In this document: piece after piece, positions 59,315 through 64,000 of the stretch
How positions within the stretch are numbered: position 1 is the first letter of the stretch
How the letters are laid out: every line of letters begins with the position of its first letter
Origin: Lignipirellula cremea
GTDB lineage: Bacteria > Planctomycetota > Planctomycetia > Pirellulales > Pirellulaceae
Assembly: GCF_007751035.1 (NCBI RefSeq)
Contig: NZ_CP036433.1
Span: forward strand, 5,685,001-5,749,000
Length of the DNA stretch: 64,000 nt
Direction of reading: 5' to 3'
Notes under the pieces: generated by a model
The model's database searches: none
What the model was told of the DNA's origin: nothing
The model's input: the letters and a program-made list of their open reading frames with translations, nothing else
Position numbers and translations under genes: made by a program

Positions 59315-61750
59315 CTAACGGCGGCGCCCAAAAAACCAGGCGAGCCCCTGCTCGGCAAAGAGCACGCCCAGTAGCAAATAAAGGGTTCTTCGCCACCATT
59401 CGTTCTGTTTCCCGGAGACTGCCGTTTGGCTGGCCCCACCGGCGGCCAGCAGGACGATGCGAGGGTGATCCAGTTGCTGCTCCAGTTGCACCAGATCGAC
59501 CCGTCGCAGGTCGCTTTCCGTCGGATCAACGTTAGCTGCAAACAGATAGCTTTGCTCGCCGCCCTGGTTCTGCGGCAGGCGCAGTTCGTAGTAGCCTCGC
59601 TGGTCGACCGCATCGTAAACAATCTCCCATAACGGGACCGATGGCGCCTGAATATCGGCCTCATTTTCTCTGGCAGCAGAGGGCGTGTCGTCGGCCGCGT
59701 TCTCTTGCGAATCGGGCGATTCTCCCGCGGGCGCCGGCCGGCCAGCGGACTCCTCGGCCTGAATGCTGGCCTGGGCTCCGCCGGGCAGCGTCAAGGTTCC
59801 GATCCGTTGGGAGCGGGTCAGATCGATCGTTTGCCGCAACGTTTCTCCCACGGCCAACTCCCGACGGACGCCGGCGTCGTCAGCCAGGTATTGAGTGAAC
59901 TCCTGCATGGCGATCAGGAAACTGGGATAGCTGGCCCAGTCGCTCCAGTCGGCGTCAGCAGGCATCGCCATCATGGCGACCCGTCCGCGGCCGAAACGTT
60001 TTTCGGCGATCGCCGGAGTGACATCTCCTTCTTCGCCCACGCGGGCCAGCACCACCGCGGCTCCTTGTGCGACGGTCGCGTCATCGGCGGCGGCGACCGG
60101 TTGGGGATCAACGGGCGGGGCGTCGGCAGCAGCGGTGTCCGACGGGACTGCGACTTCGGTCTTCCACCAGCGGAAGATTTTCACACTGTCGATGAGCGGG
60201 TTGTTCTGACCGCCGAACTCTTTCAAGGCCGGATGCTGCGGTGCGTCGACCTGCAGTTGCGACCAGACAGCCGCCGTTTCATCCCCCGCCAGGCGCATCA
60301 ACCGCAAAGGCGATAACGGATCAGCCCCTTCGGCAAAGTGCTTATTGAAATCGCGTTCGTCGACCTGGTCGCCAGGCAGGATCATCAGGCCGCCGCCGGC
60401 CTGCACCCATGCCCGCAAGGACTGGCAGCGCTGCTCGCTCAGGCGATAAACGTTGCACAGAAAGATCACCTGGAAGCGGTCGAGCGACATGCTTTCAAAC
60501 TGGGTGTCAGTGACAATCTCCGCCGACACGCCGGAAAGCAGATCGCCCGGCGGCTCCAGGGCCTTCTGCAGATAATACGATTCGGCGCGGTGCGGGATGC
60601 TGGAAGGCGCCCCGTCAACCAGCAGCGTCGGCACGCCGCGGACGACCGTGCCGGCATAAAACCGCTCGCTGTCCGCCGCCAGCCGATCCTGCGCCGGCGA
60701 CGCGGCGATCACACTGGCGCGAATCCGCACTGGGGTCGAATCGGCGTCGATCAGCAAGGGCAGTTTGAACAGGAAAGGCTCCGTCGCCATGGCGCCGGGG
60801 GCGATGCGGTCGATGGTGCGCACCATCGGCAGCCCCTCGCCGACTGACAGTTCAACCGCCACATCGCGAGCTTCCGTATCGCTCGGATTGGCGACCGTCA
60901 CCTGGAACTGCGTCGCCACGCCGCCGATCAGCGTATCCTCCGGCGCAATGGCGGCGACCGCCAGGTTGGCGGCCGGATCATCGGCCGAACCGACATCGAT
61001 CACCAGGCAAGCGCTGACCGTATCGGCCAGGCGTTTCAGCAAGGCGGGCGGATTGTCGTCCTGCGGGTCGTCCAGGCGCCAGTCGCGGCGGCGCATGTCG
61101 CTGAGCAGATAGGCCACCCGGTTCACGTTTTTTGACTCGCCTGCGATCAGCTCTTCGATTTCCAGCAGCCCGGCCGTCAGCTGGGCGGCGCGGTCGGAGG
61201 CTTCGATTTCGTCGATCGCTTTGAACAACTTGATCAGGTCGTCATCGGAGGACTGGATTGGCGCCGCGTTCAGCAGGCGTTCCGAAGGACGGCTGGCCAG
61301 CAGGACGGTCAGGCTGTCTTCAGAATCATTGTCAGCCAGGCCGCGGACGAGCGATTTGAGTTCTTCCTTCGCCCTGTCGAGCGTGGTCTGATTGCCGCTA
61401 ACCACCTGCATGCTGAGCGAATCATCGAACAGCACGATCCGTTCGAAACGCTGCGCCTCGAACAGGCCAGGGGCAAACTGGCAGCTGAACGGACGGGCCA
61501 GCATCAGTCCCAGCAGCAGCATCGCCAGGCAACGCAGCAGCAACAGCAGCAGGTTCTCCAACTGCACCCGGCGACGGTTGCGACGGTCCGCTTCCAGCAG
61601 GAAGTCCATCGCCGCCCAGTCGACCACGCGGAACTTCCGCCGGTTCAACAGGTGAATCAATATCGGCGACGCCATCAGCGCAGCGCCCAACCCCAGTAGC
61701 CAGGGAGAGAGCAGCCAACCGCCAAACCAGGCGCCGATCGATTCCAACAT
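59315..61750 (-). CDS. BatA-like membrane protein with intact vWA domain
   Basis: The 811-aa protein begins with the BatA N-terminal region (LLGLGAALMASPILIHLLNRRKFRVVDWAAMDFLL, then a helix in LENLLLLLLRCLAMLLLGLML). A vWA domain follows with a complete metal site, DDSLS. It continues with CARDB-like and GATase-like parts (VQAGGGLMILPGDQVDERDF), a Pro/Asp linker, and ends with a TM helix near LYLLLGVLFAEQGLAWFFG. It corresponds in position to the BatA copy at 25917, but that one has lost the metal site. It lies 51 bases after DUF58. Confidence 0.9.
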   Translation of the reverse strand: MLESIGAWFGGWLLSPWLLGLGAALMASPILIHLLNRRKFRVVDWAAMDFLLEADRRNRRRVQLENLLLLLLRCLAMLLLGLMLARPFSCQFAPGLFEAQRFERIVLFDDSLSMQVVSGNQTTLDRAKEELKSLVRGLADNDSEDSLTVLLASRPSERLLNAAPIQSSDDDLIKLFKAIDEIEASDRAAQLTAGLLEIEELIAGESKNVNRVAYLLSDMRRRDWRLDDPQDDNPPALLKRLADTVSACLVIDVGSADDPAANLAVAAIAPEDTLIGGVATQFQVTVANPSDTEARDVAVELSVGEGLPMVRTIDRIAPGAMATEPFLFKLPLLIDADSTPVRIRASVIAASPAQDRLAADSERFYAGTVVRGVPTLLVDGAPSSIPHRAESYYLQKALEPPGDLLSGVSAEIVTDTQFESMSLDRFQVIFLCNVYRLSEQRCQSLRAWVQAGGGLMILPGDQVDERDFNKHFAEGADPLSPLRLMRLAGDETAAVWSQLQVDAPQHPALKEFGGQNNPLIDSVKIFRWWKTEVAVPSDTAAADAPPVDPQPVAAADDATVAQGAAVVLARVGEEGDVTPAIAEKRFGRGRVAMMAMPADADWSDWASYPSFLIAMQEFTQYLADDAGVRRELAVGETLRQTIDLTRSQRIGTLTLPGGAQASIQAEESAGRPAPAGESPDSQENAADDTPSAARENEADIQAPSVPLWEIVYDAVDQRGYYELRLPQNQGGEQSYLFAANVDPTESDLRRVDLVQLEQQLDHPRIVLLAAGGASQTAVSGKQNEWWRRTLYLLLGVLFAEQGLAWFFGRRR

Positions 61751-61801
61751 AAACGTGTTCGCAAGCAGGTTTGCAGGCCAGGGAGACGGGCGTCGGTACG
61801 G

Positions 61802-62716
61802 TTACCGTCGGGCGCGGCGGCGGATTTTCTGGCGAAAACTCAAATAGCCCGCCAAGGCCGCATCGAGCGGGTCCTTCGTATTCAGCAGCACATGGTCGAC
61901 GTCGGCCGAGGCGCACAACCGGCGTACTTCGACCAGGAACCGGTCCATCGCTTCCAGGTAAGATCGGCGCAACGCACGCGGCTCAGCGTTCAGCTGGGTA
62001 TCAACCTCAAGCCCGCGAAACTGCGTGTTCTCCTGGAACGGAAAGGTCAGCTCATCGTTATGCAGCACCTGCATGACAACGGTCTCGTGCCCCGCCAGTC
62101 GCAGCTGTTTGATCATCTCTGTGAACACCTGCATATCGACAAACAGGTCGGAGATCAGCACGACCATGCCCCGCCGGCGGAGTTGCGAAGCCAGCAGCGG
62201 GAACACGGCGGCGACATCGGTCTGTTCGTCGACCTGAACCTGCTCTAGCTCGTGCAGCAGCTGTTTGAGATGCGTCGGGTGCGAACTGGGCGGCATCTGC
62301 AGGCGCACTTCGCTGTTGAAAACCGACAGGCCCACGGCGTCCTGCTGATGATGCATCAGGTAGGCCAGGCTGGCGGCGGTCGTCGCCGCGTAGTCGAACT
62401 TGCTCCAGCCCTGGTCGCCGCCGTAGCGCATGGAGCGACTGGCGTCTAGCAGCACGGTGCAGCGGAGGTTGGTCTCTTCTTCGTACTCTTTAATATAAAG
62501 GCGATCCGTTTTGGACCAGACCTTCCAATCAATATGCCGAATATCGTCGCCGGGCGCGTACTCCCGGTGGCTGGCGAACTCGACCGCAAAGCCGTTGTAC
62601 GGACTGCGATGCTGGCCCGTCAGGAACCCCTCCACGACCAGCCGCGCACGCACATCGAGCCGCTTGATCCGGTCGAGCGTTTTCGGGTCGAGATACTGCG
62701 AGTGGCCGGGAGACAT
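61802..62716 (-). CDS. DUF58 protein with intact vWA metal site
   Basis: The 304-aa protein shows the DUF58 motif (REYAPGDDIRHIDWKVWSKTDRLYIKEY) and a vWA metal site DASRS, which is complete. It is very similar in layout to the copy at 25020, and both lack TM helices, unlike the one at 41448. The ATG at 62716 is used; an upstream TTG at 62728 is possible, and neither has a strong Shine-Dalgarno. It lies between MoxR (62808) and BatA (61750) in the same orientation. Confidence 0.92.
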   Translation of the reverse strand: MSPGHSQYLDPKTLDRIKRLDVRARLVVEGFLTGQHRSPYNGFAVEFASHREYAPGDDIRHIDWKVWSKTDRLYIKEYEEETNLRCTVLLDASRSMRYGGDQGWSKFDYAATTAASLAYLMHHQQDAVGLSVFNSEVRLQMPPSSHPTHLKQLLHELEQVQVDEQTDVAAVFPLLASQLRRRGMVVLISDLFVDMQVFTEMIKQLRLAGHETVVMQVLHNDELTFPFQENTQFRGLEVDTQLNAEPRALRRSYLEAMDRFLVEVRRLCASADVDHVLLNTKDPLDAALAGYLSFRQKIRRRARR

Positions 62717-62807
62717 GGCGCCAATCAATCAGGTCCACACGACGGATGGAATTTCAGCTCCGCCGGGCGGAAGGGAAGAACTCGGCTGGCAGCGCCGAGG
62801 AACGCGA

Positions 62808-63905
62808 TTAACCAAAGGCCCGTTGCAACGCCGGGGCCACGTCGTCGTCGGGTCGACGGGCCGGGATCTCCTGCAGCAAACGGTCGATCACGTGGTCGGG
62901 CGTAATGCCTTGCGACTCGGCGTTGAAGTTGGTGATCACCCGATGCCGCAACACCGGATGGGCGACCGCTTTGATATCGTCGCAGCTGACAAAGTTCCGA
63001 CCTTCCAGCATGGCCCGGGCTTTGCCGCCCAGCAACAGGTATTGCATGCCGCGGGGACCCGCGCCCCAGCTGACGCTCTCGTTGATGAATGCCGGCGTGT
63101 CGCCTTCGTTGACGCGTGTGGCGCGAACCAGGCGCAGGGCATAGTGGATCACATGTGGGGCGGCCGGCACGCGTCGCACCAGTCGCTGCAGGCGGAGGAT
63201 TTCTTCGCCGGAAAGCACCTCGCTGACGTTCGGCGTGAACTCCGAGGTGGTGGACTGGGCAATGGCGTACTCTTCGTCGTACGACGGATACTTGACGAAC
63301 ACCTTGAACATGAAGCGATCCTGCTGCGCTTCCGGCAGGGTGTAGGTGCCTTCCTGTTCGATCGGGTTCTGCGTCGCCAGCACGAAAAACGGCGAGGGCA
63401 GCGCGTGCCGCACGCCGCCGATGGTGACCTGGCGTTCCTGCATCGCTTCCAGCAGAGCGGCCTGCGTTTTGGGCGGCGTGCGGTTGACTTCGTCCGCCAG
63501 CACAATGTTGGAGAAGATCGGCCCGCTGAGAAACTTGAACGACCGCTCGCCGCTGGACTTGTTCTCCTGGATCACTTCCGTGCCGGTAATGTCCGAAGGC
63601 ATCAGGTCGGGCGTGAACTGCACCCGTTTGAATCCCAGCTTCAGGCTCTGCGCCAACGTACTGACCATCAGGGTTTTCGCGAGGCCCGGAACGCCTTCCA
63701 GCAGGCAATGCCCCTGGGCGAAGATCGCAATCAGCAGCTGTTCAATCACTTCGTCCTGCCCGACGATGACCTTGGCCAGCTCCGCCCTTAACGCCCGATG
63801 GGCCTGCTTCAACTGCTCCAGCGCCTGCAGATCGTCGTCGCTCAGCGGCGCCGCTGCGGGGTCCGAACCTTCGCCGCCGGGCATGCGAGGCCTTTCCAGT
63901 GTCAT
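62808..63905 (-). CDS. MoxR-family AAA+ ATPase (third copy)
   Basis: The 365-aa ATPase has Walker [11 protein letters not shown], Walker B LADEVNR, and sensor [22 protein letters not shown]. It is closer to the copy at 23763 than to the one at 42869. The ATG at 63905 is preferred because an AGGGGA Shine-Dalgarno precedes it by a few bases; a frame from 63995 adds 30 unlike residues. As the first gene of the operon MoxR-DUF58-BatA-propeller-vWA-UvrA, it should supply the ATP-driven step. The window ends about 95 bases upstream, so any earlier operon gene is not visible. Confidence 0.93.
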   Translation of the reverse strand: MTLERPRMPGGEGSDPAAAPLSDDDLQALEQLKQAHRALRAELAKVIVGQDEVIEQLLIAIFAQGHCLLEGVPGLAKTLMVSTLAQSLKLGFKRVQFTPDLMPSDITGTEVIQENKSSGERSFKFLSGPIFSNIVLADEVNRTPPKTQAALLEAMQERQVTIGGVRHALPSPFFVLATQNPIEQEGTYTLPEAQQDRFMFKVFVKYPSYDEEYAIAQSTTSEFTPNVSEVLSGEEILRLQRLVRRVPAAPHVIHYALRLVRATRVNEGDTPAFINESVSWGAGPRGMQYLLLGGKARAMLEGRNFVSCDDIKAVAHPVLRHRVITNFNAESQGITPDHVIDRLLQEIPARRPDDDVAPALQRAFG

Positions 63906-64000
63906 CAGCTTCCCCTTGTTTTCGATCAGGCGTCTTTTCGAGCAGGCATCGGTTTCAACCAGGCGGTTTCTCAAACCGGGCGTCGCGGCCAGCAACCCAT

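Overview
The window looks like chromosomal DNA of a planctomycete, most likely a Pirellulaceae-type marine or freshwater heterotroph. The evidence is a GC-rich sequence carrying a DUF1549/DUF1553 protein, Tat-exported Gfo/Idh/MocA and TIM-barrel isomerase proteins, very large secreted beta-propeller proteins, and repeated MoxR-DUF58-BatA modules. No plasmid, phage or CRISPR features were seen.

Layout. 1-3.2 kb holds a left-truncated oxidoreductase, a secreted esterase and a secreted protein with an 18-nt repeat tail. 3.2-6.5 kb holds an apparently orphan beta-class DNA methyltransferase and a bestrophin pseudogene with three lesions. One lesion is an intact IS4-family element (4605-6100) with perfect 20-bp ends and a 10-bp target duplication. 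6.6-10.4 kb holds a tandem universal stress protein, a divergent NhaR-like LysR regulator and an HD-GYP response regulator. 10.6-16.0 kb is the most unusual part: a tightly overlapping cluster of a degenerate nucleotidyltransferase-like protein, a zinc-ribbon/six-TM membrane protein ending in a Cys/Gly/Ser tail, a DUF692 (MNIO) enzyme and an SCO6045-like small partner, followed by a Clp-type double AAA+ ATPase. I read it as a probable peptide-modification system whose substrate is the tail of a membrane protein. 16-23.3 kb carries mostly ordinary genes: DUF1549/1553, tRNA-Ala with its own promoter and terminator, a SUKH protein, methionine aminopeptidase, TIM-barrel isomerase and a lipoprotein cyclophilin.

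23.7-28.3 kb is a forward MoxR-DUF58-BatA operon. 28.4-41.2 kb contains housekeeping and secreted proteins: a KAS II-like synthase, a hydroxyacid dehydrogenase, a large secreted glycosidase-like protein, an esterase homologue lacking its usual triad, polyprenyl synthase, MoaC, superoxide dismutase, a DUF11 lipoprotein and a branched-chain aminotransferase. 41.4-49.5 kb is a leftward operon RDD - SpoIIM-like - membrane protein - DUF4129 - DUF4350 - MoxR - DUF58, ending in a good intrinsic terminator. 49.5-63.9 kb is a second leftward set, MoxR - DUF58 - BatA/vWA - giant beta-propeller - vWA membrane protein - UvrA-like ATPase.

The window therefore carries three separate MoxR/DUF58 pairs. They probably act as AAA+ chaperone plus vWA adaptor systems that mature or insert cofactors into envelope proteins. 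Some vWA metal sites are intact and others degenerate, which suggests functional specialisation. All functional assignments rest on motif recognition by eye; no database search was run.
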